This document shows positions 1 through 6,778 of a stretch of DNA of 12,143 nucleotides, piece after piece (position 1 is the first letter of the stretch; each line of letters opens with the position of its first letter). The position numbers were made by a program, and so were the translations under genes. This DNA comes from Erythrobacteraceae bacterium CCH12-C2 (lineage in GTDB: Bacteria > Pseudomonadota > Alphaproteobacteria > Sphingomonadales > Sphingomonadaceae). Below the pieces are notes generated by a model that saw only the letters and a program-made list of their open reading frames with translations, was not told where the DNA came from and made no database searches. The stretch covers positions 1-12,143 of the forward strand of contig LSKF01000123.1 in NCBI GenBank assembly GCA_001556995.1, given 5' to 3'.

Positions 1-39
1 ATCATGAAGGAGCCAGACTCTACCTCTGACTGGTAACAA
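1..39. other. Sequence that interrupts a nitroreductase gene, possible insertion junction
   Basis: These bases lie where the next codons of the nitroreductase gene (40-273, minus) should be, but they do not continue its reading frame or its family sequence. They include a run with short inverted ends, CCAG at 14-17 and CTGG at 29-32. An insertion-sequence end or a recombination joint would explain the cut, but too little sequence is present to recognise an element, so the call is weak. Confidence 0.25.
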
Positions 40-273
40 TCAGGGGAGCACGTCATTGGCCATGTTCCCTTCGTTCACGCAGCCCAGCAAGCGCCGCTTC
101 GCCTCATCACTGCTTGCGAATACAAAGCGGGCAGGACAGGAATTTGCCGCCGTCGGCCCCCATTTCAGGTGGTCATACAATTCCCGCAAGGTCTCCTCGC
201 TTACCGGTTTGTCAGTGTAGTTGTTGAACGTGCGCGCTTTCGAGAAAATGGGATCGAGATTTGTCGCACTCAT
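40..273 (-). pseudogene. RutE-like nitroreductase family protein, 3'-truncated
   Basis: The 77 codons encode the N-terminal third of a nitroreductase of the malonic semialdehyde reductase RutE type, an FMN flavoprotein of about 195 residues that reduces aldehydes or nitro groups with NAD(P)H. The family signature is clear: a start like SATNLDPIFSKARTFNNY, then ETLRELYDHLKWGPTAANSCPARFVF (residues 28-52, the flavin-binding helix and following strand), then EGNMA at 68-72. The family continues with an alanine-proline-valine strand, but here the frame runs DVLP and stops at 40-42. The ATG at 271-273 overlaps the TGA of the upstream HxlR gene (ATGA), so the two were translationally coupled. HxlR regulators are often found beside nitroreductases or oxidoreductases they control. 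The product lacks most of the flavin site and is probably inactive, unless the stop reflects a sequencing error near the edge. Confidence 0.75.
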
Positions 274-644
274 GCTTTTCCCCTTGTGTCCCTGCCATGG
301 TTTTCCCACCAAGCCATAAGCGACTTGATCGTCGGCTCCAGCTCTCGGGTGGCATCGGTCATGCTGTATTCCACGCGTGGCGGCACCTCGGCGAATATCT
401 TGCGTGTTATCAGCCCGTCGGATTCCAGCTCGCGCAACTGCTTGGTTAGGACGTGCTGCGAAACGCCGGTGATTGTCTTCTTCAGTTCCCCGAAGCGGTG
501 GGTGCGATGATACAGCAGCCAGAGAATCTCCAGCTTCCATTTCCCCGAAATCATCGTCAGCGCACGGCGTAGCGATTCATATTCGTGCGGGCTTACATCC
601 CTGCTTTCAGGCCAGTTATCGGGCGATTGCCTGTTCATAGTCAT
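270..644 (-). CDS. HxlR family winged-helix transcriptional regulator, cysteine-free
   Basis: This 124-residue protein has the HxlR-type winged helix-turn-helix throughout. GKWKLEILWLL (34-44) is the first core helix, RFGELKKTITGVSQHVLTKQL (50-70) contains the helix-turn-helix, and DGLITRKIFAEVPPRVEYSMT (76-96) is the wing. HxlR/HypR proteins are dimeric DNA binders that usually respond to reactive electrophiles or quinones, often through a conserved cysteine near the N-terminus. Here that position is replaced (YESLRRALTMISGKW) and the protein has no cysteine at all, so a thiol-based sensor is unlikely. A second ATG two codons in (636-638) is an equally possible start; neither has a strong ribosome site. 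It is divergent from the P450 operon and upstream of the truncated nitroreductase, so it probably controls one or both. Family assignment is firm; target and inducer are inferred. Confidence 0.92.
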   Translation of the reverse strand: MTMNRQSPDNWPESRDVSPHEYESLRRALTMISGKWKLEILWLLYHRTHRFGELKKTITGVSQHVLTKQLRELESDGLITRKIFAEVPPRVEYSMTDATRELEPTIKSLMAWWENHGRDTRGKA

Positions 645-671
645 CTCAAGGTGATTAACCCTCTGAAAGTG

Positions 672-707
672 ATCCTACTTGTTGGATTCGGGTATAGAGC
701 CTAAACT
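672..707 (+). promoter_or_regulatory. Candidate promoter and operator of the P450 operon
   Basis: TTGTTG at 679-684 and TAAACT at 702-707 are 17 bases apart, a plausible -35/-10 pair giving a leader of about 65 bases before the P450 start. Overlapping the -35 box is an imperfect palindrome at 672-687, with arms ATCCtAC and GTtGGAT (6 of 7 positions paired). That is the size and position expected of an HxlR-dimer operator. It lies in the 135-base divergent region between the regulator and the P450, so it could control both directions. No experimental support. Confidence 0.4.
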
Positions 708-779
708 CCGGTCTGAAAACAGCAGCTAGGTCGGGCAGCACCCGGTAACGGGGCGGGCCTTCCGAAATGGGAGACAAGA

Positions 780-2006
780 ATGCAGATCGAATTGCCCGAG
801 CCGACCATCCCGGCCCACGTCCCGCCCACGCTGGTCAAGAACTTTCCTTACATTTTCGGTATGACCACGACGGAAGAACCGCATCTGGACTGGGCCCCGG
901 CAATTCACGCCGAGGGACCCGACATTTTTTATGCACCTCATGCCTATCCCGGTGGTAGTCCGGCTTGGGTCGTGCGGCGCATGGATCACCTGCGCGAAAT
1001 CTATTTCGATACGGATACGTTTTCGAGCAAGGATTTCTCCCCCTTTGCCAAGCTGATTGGAGAAAGCTGGATCAACACGCCGGTGGAGATCGATCCGCCC
1101 GAACATGCCAAATATCGCAAGATGGCCAATCCACTGTTCACGCCTAAGGCTGTGTCGGCGCTGGATGAGAAGATCCGCCACTACGCGGTCGATTACGTGG
1201 AAGCCTTCCGCGCCAAGGGTGAATGTGAATTCATGTCCCAGTTCGCCTTCGAATTCCCGATCAAGGTTTTCCTCGAACTGATGGATTTCCCGCTCGAACA
1301 CACCAAGCAGTTCCTCGAATGGGAATATGACCTGCTGCACGTGGCAGACATGGCAAAGATCGCCGTTGCAACCCGCAATGTAGTCGATTTCCTTCGAGAG
1401 CAGATCGAGGACCGGCGCAAGACCCGACGCGATGACATAATCAGCTATGCACTGGATGTCGATGTCGATGGCGCGAAGCTGAACGATGACGAGCTGGTAG
1501 GCTTCTCGTTCAATCTGTTCATCGGCGGGCTCGACACGGTTTCGACCAATATGGGTCTGCAATTCACCCATCTAGCACGCAACCATGGAGACCAGGATTT
1601 CCTGCGCAAGGACCCGGAGGAGATCCCCCATGCGATTGACGAGCTGATGCGGGCCTATGCGGCGGTCACCACCTTCCGTACATGCACCAAGGAAACCGAA
1701 TTCCACGGCATTACAATGATGCCAGGCGACAAGGTGATGATGAGCACAACTCTCGCGGGGCGCGATCCGATAGAGTTTGAGAATCCGGGCCGGGTCGATT
1801 TCAGCCGCCGCCCCCGGCATGTCTCCTTTGGCTTCGGTCCGCACACCTGCGTCGGGATGCACCTTGCTAAGCGCGAGATGCGGATTGCGCTTGAAGAGTT
1901 TCTAGGTCGCATACCCGAATTCAGCGTGAAACCGGATCATCAGCTTGAATTTCACCTTGGTATGATCCAGCCCGTTACCCTGCCGCTAGTTTGGAAAGCA
2001 GAATAG
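780..2006 (+). CDS. Cytochrome P450, CYP101-like monooxygenase
   Basis: This 408-residue soluble bacterial P450 would hydroxylate a small hydrophobic substrate using O2 and electrons from a ferredoxin. The I-helix motif is GGLDTVST (249-256) with the Asp252-Thr253 proton-relay pair. The ExxR motif is Glu288-Arg291 in IDELMR. The heme loop is FGFGPHTCVG (350-359) with Cys357 as the heme ligand. GGLDTV, the RVDFSRR element before the heme loop and the FLGRIPEFS near the C-terminus closely recall P450cam, so CYP101-like is a reasonable family call; in Novosphingobium such enzymes oxidise camphor, norcamphor and ionone-type ketones. The start is supported by GGGAGA six bases upstream of the ATG. 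It is the first gene of a rightward cluster with a small barrel protein and an SDR. No ferredoxin or reductase gene is nearby, so electrons must come from elsewhere. The substrate is not readable from sequence. Confidence 0.93.
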   Translation: MQIELPEPTIPAHVPPTLVKNFPYIFGMTTTEEPHLDWAPAIHAEGPDIFYAPHAYPGGSPAWVVRRMDHLREIYFDTDTFSSKDFSPFAKLIGESWINTPVEIDPPEHAKYRKMANPLFTPKAVSALDEKIRHYAVDYVEAFRAKGECEFMSQFAFEFPIKVFLELMDFPLEHTKQFLEWEYDLLHVADMAKIAVATRNVVDFLREQIEDRRKTRRDDIISYALDVDVDGAKLNDDELVGFSFNLFIGGLDTVSTNMGLQFTHLARNHGDQDFLRKDPEEIPHAIDELMRAYAAVTTFRTCTKETEFHGITMMPGDKVMMSTTLAGRDPIEFENPGRVDFSRRPRHVSFGFGPHTCVGMHLAKREMRIALEEFLGRIPEFSVKPDHQLEFHLGMIQPVTLPLVWKAE

Positions 2007-2061
2007 TCTGCGACCCAGAATAATCTGTGAATAGCAACAACTCTTGTTCGCGGGAGCACCT

Positions 2062-2367
2062 ATGCCCCACCATGCCTATGTTGTGTGGAGCAATCCCGAT
2101 GCTGGCCGCGACGATGAATACAGCGACTGGTACAACAACCGGCATCTTGCTGATGTCGTTGCAGTTCGGGGATTTGTCTCGGCACAGCGGTGCCGCCTCA
2201 GGGATCCGGCAGCCGAGGTCGCTCCGGTGCAGCGTTTTATGGCGATCTACGCGCTGGACACCGATGATCCAGAATGCGCGATCGCCCAGCTAACCAAACT
2301 GGTGGGAAGCGACGAAATGAACATGAGTGAGGCATTCTCTATGCAGGATATGGCGGCCAATCTTTAG
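2062..2367 (+). CDS. Small dimeric alpha/beta-barrel protein, EthD/DUF4286-like
   Basis: The 101-residue product begins with a strand (AYVVWSNP), then DDEYSDWYNNRHLADVVAVRGFVSAQRCRL, an aromatic/histidine-containing helix-strand pattern typical of EthD-like ferredoxin-fold proteins, and a second half with RFMAIYALDTDDPECAI. Proteins with this WSNP...DEY.DWY..RHL..V..V.GF pattern are common in sphingomonad degradation clusters. I recall them as DUF4286-like, function unknown, suspected to bind or isomerise a small hydrophobic intermediate as dimers. I chose the ATG at 2062 rather than the in-frame TTG at 2044 because GGGAG lies just ahead of it and the family starts near the first strand. It is 55 bases after the P450 stop and 44 before the SDR, so probably co-transcribed. 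No catalytic residues can be assigned with confidence; the conserved Tyr-His pair in the WYNNRH segment is the best candidate. Confidence 0.8.
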   Translation: MPHHAYVVWSNPDAGRDDEYSDWYNNRHLADVVAVRGFVSAQRCRLRDPAAEVAPVQRFMAIYALDTDDPECAIAQLTKLVGSDEMNMSEAFSMQDMAANL

Positions 2368-2411
2368 GAAGCCATCACGCCTGCAATCCGCTTTGAAGCA
2401 GGAGAAGATGT

Positions 2412-3170
2412 GTGAACACCGTCGAATTTGCCGGCAAAGCCATCGCAGTTACCGGCGCAGCCTCAGGTCTGGGCCGCGCGGCGAGCATCCGCTTTGCGAA
2501 CGAAGGGGGAAAACTGTGCCTAATCGACCTTAACCAGCGAGGTCTGGAAGAAACCGCTGCCTCGATCACAGGAGCAGGCGGAGAATGCGTCATCGTCGCA
2601 GGTGACCTTGGTGAACCAGCCAATTGCAAGGTAGCCGTGGCCGCCGCAATAGAGGCATTCGGGCGACTAGACGTGCTGTGCAACGTGGCCGGTATCCTGC
2701 GTTTTCACGCGTTGGAACAAGTGACGCCGGCAGACTGGGACAGGCTGTTTTCCGCCAATGTCAGCAGCGCATTCTTCATGATGCAGGCAGCCATGCCACA
2801 TCTGATCGAAGCAGAAGGCAATGTTGTTAATGTCGTCTCGACAGCATCCTTCCTCGGCCAAGCTTATACAGCGCCCTATGCGGCCACCAAGTCTGCCTTG
2901 TTGAGTCTGACCAAATCGCTAGCCATGGAATTCATGCACCAACCGGTTCGGATCAATGCGCTGGCACCGGGCGGGATGCTGACGGAGATGGTAGCCGATC
3001 TGGAATTCCCGGAACAGGCCGATCAGACCCTGATCGCACGCTACATCGGGCTGCGCCCTCCCTCCCAGCCTGGAGATATCGTGGAGTCCCTGCTGTTTCT
3101 TGCTTCGGATCGTGCCAAGTCGGTGCACGGTGCCTGCATCATGGCAGATAACGGCATTACTGCGGGTTGA
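2412..3170 (+). CDS. Classical short-chain dehydrogenase/reductase (SDR)
   Basis: The 252-residue protein is a complete classical SDR. The nucleotide-binding motif TGAASGLG is at 14-21, an acidic residue after the second strand (LIDLN) suggests NAD(H) preference, the NAG-type motif appears as CNVAG, and the catalytic residues are Ser143, Tyr156 and Lys160 (YAATK) with the usual 13-residue Ser-Tyr spacing. Downstream are RINALAPGGMLTEM and a C-terminal SVHGACIMADNGITAG, which stands in for the common GQ...DGG end. The start is GTG at 2412, preceded by AGGAG with a seven-base gap. Its place in the P450 cluster suggests it oxidises the alcohol made by hydroxylation, or a later pathway alcohol, to a ketone. 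Substrate and direction are inference; membership of the SDR superfamily is certain. Confidence 0.92.
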   Translation: MNTVEFAGKAIAVTGAASGLGRAASIRFANEGGKLCLIDLNQRGLEETAASITGAGGECVIVAGDLGEPANCKVAVAAAIEAFGRLDVLCNVAGILRFHALEQVTPADWDRLFSANVSSAFFMMQAAMPHLIEAEGNVVNVVSTASFLGQAYTAPYAATKSALLSLTKSLAMEFMHQPVRINALAPGGMLTEMVADLEFPEQADQTLIARYIGLRPPSQPGDIVESLLFLASDRAKSVHGACIMADNGITAG

Positions 3171-3225
3171 TAGTCTGCTGCCTTTCCTGCGATAGGTGGC
3201 TGAAGCGCGGTACAGGACTTTACCC

Positions 3226-3249
3226 GTGTCAAATCCTGCTTTTGGACAC
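3226..3249 (+). promoter_or_regulatory. Inverted repeat ahead of the second P450, possible operator
   Basis: GTGTCaAA at 3226-3233 is mirrored by TTtGGACAC ending at 3249, a 24-base imperfect palindrome. Its right arm includes TTGGAC (3242-3247), which could be a -35 box, though no good -10 follows at the right distance. The site is about 80 bases before the P450 start, in the only sizeable gap of the rightward cluster, so separate control of the second P450 is possible. The evidence is the repeat alone. Confidence 0.3.
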
Positions 3250-3327
3250 CGACCCTCAAATGGGGTTAGTGCCTTATCAGGAAATGGAGCGCTGCTTCTT
3301 TCTTAAGAGAACGAATTGGGAAGCTAT

Positions 3328-4620
3328 ATGACGGCCAAATATGACGCGATGCTCGACCAGATGGTCAGGGATTATTCGCTCGTAACGCATGGATATGCCG
3401 GTAAAGCGCCCGCTAATCCTTATCCGATGTTGGCGGAAAGGCGTTCACAGTGCCCAGTGATGCAAGGGGATTTGCTCCAGCAAAACAGCATCCCGAGCAT
3501 GGCCGACTACATGATGACGGGCCGGCCCGTCGTTACCTTGTACCGTTACAAGGATATTCATTCGGTCTTGATGAACCCAAACGACTGGTTGAGCCACATC
3601 GTCGGTGACGGCTTTGGTGCCGCCGTCGATAATTTGCTGCTAACAGCAATGGATGGCGAGGACCACGACAAGTATCGCAAGACCCTGCAAAAGCCTTTCA
3701 TGCGCGGACAGATCCGGGAATTGATAGATACGCTGATCCGGCCGGTGGTAGTCAACGAATTCGTCAACAAGCTCAAGCCCAAAGGCAAGGCAGACCTTCT
3801 GCGCGAATTTGCCCTGCCCTTCCCCATTCGCGCCATGTATGCATACTTCGGTTTTCCTCACAACGAGGATCTCCTTGGCAATCTGGCAAGTTGGGCCATC
3901 CAAGTGGTTGCCGCACCGCAAACCGATCCTGAGTTGGCAAATATAACCATTCCCCAATCCATGGTTGCAGGCCAGTCTATGTTCACGACTCTTTTGCCTA
4001 TCGTGGAGCAGTATCGCGCGCGCGGGGAGATGCGGAACGATATACTCGGCTATATGATGACGGCCGAGCACGAAGGCGAAAAGTTCAGTGACGAGGAAAT
4101 CGCTAACTTTGTCCGCATGTTGCTGCTGGCCGCAGGCGAAACCACGACACGCAGCTTTGCGAACATGATGGTGCAACTTCTCGAGAATCCCGATGTTCTG
4201 GAGGAAGTGCGGCAGGATCGCACCCTTGTGCCAAAAGCGGTGATCGAAACGATGCGCCGCGACCCCACCGCAGGTGCGGTTGCGCGCATTGCGGCACGCG
4301 ACATGGAAATTGGCGAGATAACAATTCCGAAGGGAACGGCCGTCCTTTGCTCGATTGCCTCCGCCAATCGGGATCCGGAAGTCTATGAAGACCCCGACCG
4401 GCTTTGGCTCAAGAGGCCAATGCGGCCGCTTCTCAGTTTCGGGTTCGGCCCCCACATGTGCATGGGCATGCACATGGCGTTGACCGAGATGGAAGTGGCA
4501 CTGGAAGAAATTCTCGAATTGCCAAATCTGCGCTTTGACCCAAGCTATTCGAAGCCAGAAATTCGAGGTCTGAACATGAGAGGCCCCGATGCCCTGCACA
4601 CCGTCTGGGACGTCGGCTGA
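3328..4620 (+). CDS. Second cytochrome P450 monooxygenase, family not assigned
   Basis: This 430-residue soluble bacterial P450 is unlike its neighbour in detail. The I-helix reads LLLAAGETTTRS (AGETTT at 269-274, Glu271-Thr272 acid-alcohol pair). ExxR is Glu307-Arg310 (ETMR). The heme loop is FGFGPHMCMGMHMA with Cys378 as the ligand, and NRDPEVYEDPDRLWLKRP is the meander before it. The long N-terminal part (AKYDAMLDQMVRDY, then NPYPMLAERRSQCPVM) fits class I bacterial P450s that take electrons from a ferredoxin. The ATG at 3328 is preferred over an in-frame TTG four codons upstream because GGGAAG lies just ahead of it. It follows the SDR by 157 bases and could share its transcript or have its own promoter. 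The P450 family number and substrate cannot be given from sequence by eye; a second oxidation in the same pathway is the simplest guess. Confidence 0.9.
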   Translation: MTAKYDAMLDQMVRDYSLVTHGYAGKAPANPYPMLAERRSQCPVMQGDLLQQNSIPSMADYMMTGRPVVTLYRYKDIHSVLMNPNDWLSHIVGDGFGAAVDNLLLTAMDGEDHDKYRKTLQKPFMRGQIRELIDTLIRPVVVNEFVNKLKPKGKADLLREFALPFPIRAMYAYFGFPHNEDLLGNLASWAIQVVAAPQTDPELANITIPQSMVAGQSMFTTLLPIVEQYRARGEMRNDILGYMMTAEHEGEKFSDEEIANFVRMLLLAAGETTTRSFANMMVQLLENPDVLEEVRQDRTLVPKAVIETMRRDPTAGAVARIAARDMEIGEITIPKGTAVLCSIASANRDPEVYEDPDRLWLKRPMRPLLSFGFGPHMCMGMHMALTEMEVALEEILELPNLRFDPSYSKPEIRGLNMRGPDALHTVWDVG

Positions 4621-4912
4621 CTTTCTTGGGACGATCGCTTCTTTTGCAAAAACGCGTCATACTGTTTTGCCTCCCGAAAACTGTACCTTTCGCGGGTGGA
4701 ATTTTTTGCCGCAGGCATCATTGGCTGGACGAGGCGAGAACGCGTCTAACTAAGTTTTTACGGACGACGGGGATCAGCAACGCGACCGCAGGCTTCTACG
4801 GGGCAGGCTAAGCTTCAACTGGAAGAATAAGAACGCGGCGCTGCTGCGCGAATCTTGGCGGATTACGGCACCAGCACTGGGCCAAATTGTACCTATACAT
4901 CCCCCCAGCGCG
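4621..4912. other. Gap between convergent genes, no gene recognised
   Basis: I see no convincing gene in these 292 bases. Short frames on both strands have no family resemblance. The gap lies between the 3' ends of the second P450 and the leftward SDR, so a terminator is expected. The best candidate is an AT-rich hairpin in which ACtGTTTT (4659-4666) faces AAAACtGT about eight bases on, without a clean T tract. The octamer AACGCGTC occurs twice about 90 bases apart, of unknown meaning. Confidence 0.4.
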
Positions 4913-5779
4913 TTAGAATGCCTGACCGCGCAGGGCTGCCACAGCGCCGCCATCGACACGCAGGTCGCATCCGGTGATATATGAAGCTGTATCTGAAAGC
5001 AGAAACTGCGCAACCAAGGCAACGTCCATCACGGTGCCCCAGCGGCCGCAGGGGGTGGCCTCGATCATCGCCTGAGCTCTCTGACCACTCGCAGCTTCGA
5101 GGCGCCCCATCGACGTCCAAACCACCCCAGGTGACAAAGAGACTATCCGGGCGCCGCGGCTGCCCCAGCGGATGGCAGTCCGCTCACAAAGCCGAATGAC
5201 AGCCCGTTTGGAGAACGAATAGGCCTGGCCTTCCATCGTCCCACCATGCGCTGCCACTACCGCGGCAAGTCTTGAGTGCAACGTATCGCACAAGTCGGGC
5301 TGAAGCGGATCGTCGAGCAACATCTGGATCTCTGAATCGTCCGGTCCCAAATGTCCAGCGACTGACGCGATCAAGACGCACGCCGACCCCTGAACCAGCA
5401 GAGGTTCGAGAACGGAGATGAGACGCGAAGGCCCAATAGCGTTAGCTCTGACAATTGCTTCCCAGTCGCCCTGTATTGGAGACAGACCGGCGGCATTGAC
5501 TATCGACCGGAGCGGCCCCGTGCTGGCACATAGCTCGGCCAGCCTTTGCGCCGTATCAGCGTCAGCTAAATCGCCGGGCAGGCAATCGACGCAACACCCT
5601 TCATTGGTCAAGTTGGTTCTCAGCGCTTGCAGCCGATCGCTACTCACGTCGGTCAGAACCAGACGATGTGTGTGCCCTAGGATCCGTGCAGCGGCAGTAC
5701 CGACGCCGCCCGCAGCCCCGGCGATGACCGCGACTGGCATCAACCGCGAAGTGGCGGAGAGAGGACCGGCTGTTTTCAT
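4913..5779 (-). CDS. SDR oxidoreductase with extended Ser-Tyr insert, 3-alpha-HSD-like architecture
   Basis: The 288-residue protein has the SDR dinucleotide motif AGAAGGVG (20-27; Gly21, Gly25, Gly27), an aspartate after the second strand (VLTDVSSDRL) favouring NAD(H), NAAG at 95-98 and catalytic Ser139, Tyr187 and Lys191 (YSFSK). The Ser-Tyr distance is 48 residues instead of the usual 13. The insert GPDDSEIQMLLDDPLQPDL through AAHGGTMEGQ resembles the extra helical segment of the 3-alpha-hydroxysteroid dehydrogenase/carbonyl reductase subclass (Comamonas HsdA type), so a steroid, terpenoid or bulky ketone substrate is plausible. The C-terminus SYITGCDLRVDGG is standard. ATG at 5777-5779 is chosen over a longer frame because AGAAGAAGG precedes it at good distance and the family starts here. 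It is transcribed leftward, alone, convergent with the P450 cluster. Confidence 0.9.
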   Translation of the reverse strand: MKTAGPLSATSRLMPVAVIAGAAGGVGTAAARILGHTHRLVLTDVSSDRLQALRTNLTNEGCCVDCLPGDLADADTAQRLAELCASTGPLRSIVNAAGLSPIQGDWEAIVRANAIGPSRLISVLEPLLVQGSACVLIASVAGHLGPDDSEIQMLLDDPLQPDLCDTLHSRLAAVVAAHGGTMEGQAYSFSKRAVIRLCERTAIRWGSRGARIVSLSPGVVWTSMGRLEAASGQRAQAMIEATPCGRWGTVMDVALVAQFLLSDTASYITGCDLRVDGGAVAALRGQAF

Positions 5780-6412
5780 TATACCTTCTTCTTCGGCGCG
5801 GTGACCGCGTCGGCAATCAACCAAGCAGGCGACTTATTGATTGCGTTCAAAACCACCATGCCCAGCAACTTCTGGTGCAGGCCTTGCCCGACTTAGCACT
5901 CGCTACACGCACTCTGGATCCGACAGACCCTAGTGTCAACGTCATGATGATGGATGGGGAGACATCCAAAGAGAAGATCGCCGCAACCAGCAGTACCGCC
6001 CAACATCCTGATCCATCGCATCGAGAAGCTTCTGTTGAGAATGTGGCGATTATGTGGGGAACGATCCGGGTAGCCCTAGAGACGCCGTTTACGCAAATGT
6101 GAAAAAGCATACTCAATGACAAATCGGCACGCAGCGCCATGCTGCGCACCGGGTCCGTGCTGTTATCCCTTTGCAGATGCGCCTTGTGTATCAACAAACT
6201 GTAAAGAGCATGGCATTCGATAAATCTTCAGCAATACATAGGCACCATTGGCAGTTCTCGTGTCGAACAAGCAAATACCCATTCGCCAAGACATGAGCGA
6301 CGATAAGATCAATCATACCCCGCCCTTAAAACATAAAATTCCCAATTAATTTCGGATAGCACAATATATTGCATATCATTATTTATATAGTATTGAATAT
6401 TATGAAAACAAC
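5780..6412. other. Long gap, weakly coding then very AT-rich, no gene recognised
   Basis: The first half contains a plus-strand frame open from the SDR start to a stop near 6102 (GTG at 5875 is its first plausible start), but the predicted peptide matches nothing I recognise and there is no ribosome site. It may be a decayed gene. A perfect hairpin, CGCAGC and GCTGCG around a five-base loop, lies at 6130-6146. From about 6328 to 6412 the sequence is only about one-fifth G+C, with the palindrome CAATATATTG at 6362-6371. Composition here is sharply different from the genes on both sides and marks the boundary between the catabolic and accessory regions. Confidence 0.5.
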
Positions 6413-6453
6413 AAGGGCCCTCATAAATTTCTCAGCAAATTATGATGGCCCTT
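6413..6453 (-). terminator. Large stem-loop terminator of the alpA-like gene
   Basis: AAGGGCC at 6413-6419 pairs with GGCCCTT at 6447-6453. After one mismatch, TCATAA pairs with TTATGA, and after a bulged A, TTT pairs with AAA, around a loop of about six bases. Read leftward it begins 12 bases after the alpA-like stop and is followed by a T-rich stretch (TTGTTGTTTTC), so an intrinsic terminator is likely. Its length is more than a simple terminator needs. Confidence 0.7.
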
Positions 6454-6465
6454 CAGATCAACTGA

Positions 6466-6729
6466 TCACCCGTTCTTTTCATCAGATTTCGAGGCAATCG
6501 ACTCAATCCAGGCATTTATTTCGGTTTCTACCCAGACTGAGCATTTAGCCCCTAGTGTGCGGCATTTGGGAAAACGACCTTCGCTCATACGCTGATAGAT
6601 TGCAGACCGACGCAACCCAACCCTGCTGATAACCTCTGGCAGGCGAAGGAGCCGAGGCGGTGCAGAGGCCATGGCCTTCGTTGTGGAACTTGTAGCGCTG
6701 ATTTCGCCTTTGGCGGGCTCTGTAGTCAT
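6466..6729 (-). CDS. AlpA-type helix-turn-helix regulator
   Basis: The 87-residue protein has a low-complexity N-terminus (Thr/Ser/Ala to residue 24) then an AlpA/excisionase-like domain: RLLRLPEVISRVGLRRSAIY (26-45) forms the helix-turn-helix, GRFPKCRTLGA follows, and SVWVETEINAWI (64-75) is the wing and closing helix. AlpA proteins are small DNA binders from prophages and integrative elements that activate integrase or excision genes. AGGA lies seven bases ahead of the ATG. It is 49 bases downstream of an Xre-type regulator on the same strand, and the two probably form a control module. No integrase is next to it, so which genes it controls is open. Naming the family is safe; the excision role is inference from relatives. 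Confidence 0.85.
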   Translation of the reverse strand: MTTEPAKGEISATSSTTKAMASAPPRLLRLPEVISRVGLRRSAIYQRMSEGRFPKCRTLGAKCSVWVETEINAWIESIASKSDEKNG

Positions 6730-6778
6730 GAATGATCCTGTCGGATTAGTGCCTTGACCCCCTCCAAGTCCCCGATCT

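Noticed and set aside
726..1571. Minus-strand open frame of 281 codons under the first P450
   Set aside because: It is the reverse shadow of a P450 with complete I-helix, ExxR and heme motifs.
3640..4599. Minus-strand open frame of 319 codons under the second P450
   Set aside because: It is the reverse shadow of a P450 with intact motifs; the His-rich translation reflects complementary codons.
4621..4912. Possible transposase remnant after the second P450
   Set aside because: No transposase motif or inverted terminal repeats could be found on either strand.
5875..6102. Plus-strand frame that looked faintly like an esterase N-terminus
   Set aside because: The resemblance was too weak to name, only a GTG start without a ribosome site exists, and no catalytic motif follows.
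5847..6197. Minus-strand frame of 116 codons in the gap after the SDR
   Set aside because: No ribosome site, no recognisable domain, and a competing plus-strand frame; treated as non-coding or decayed.
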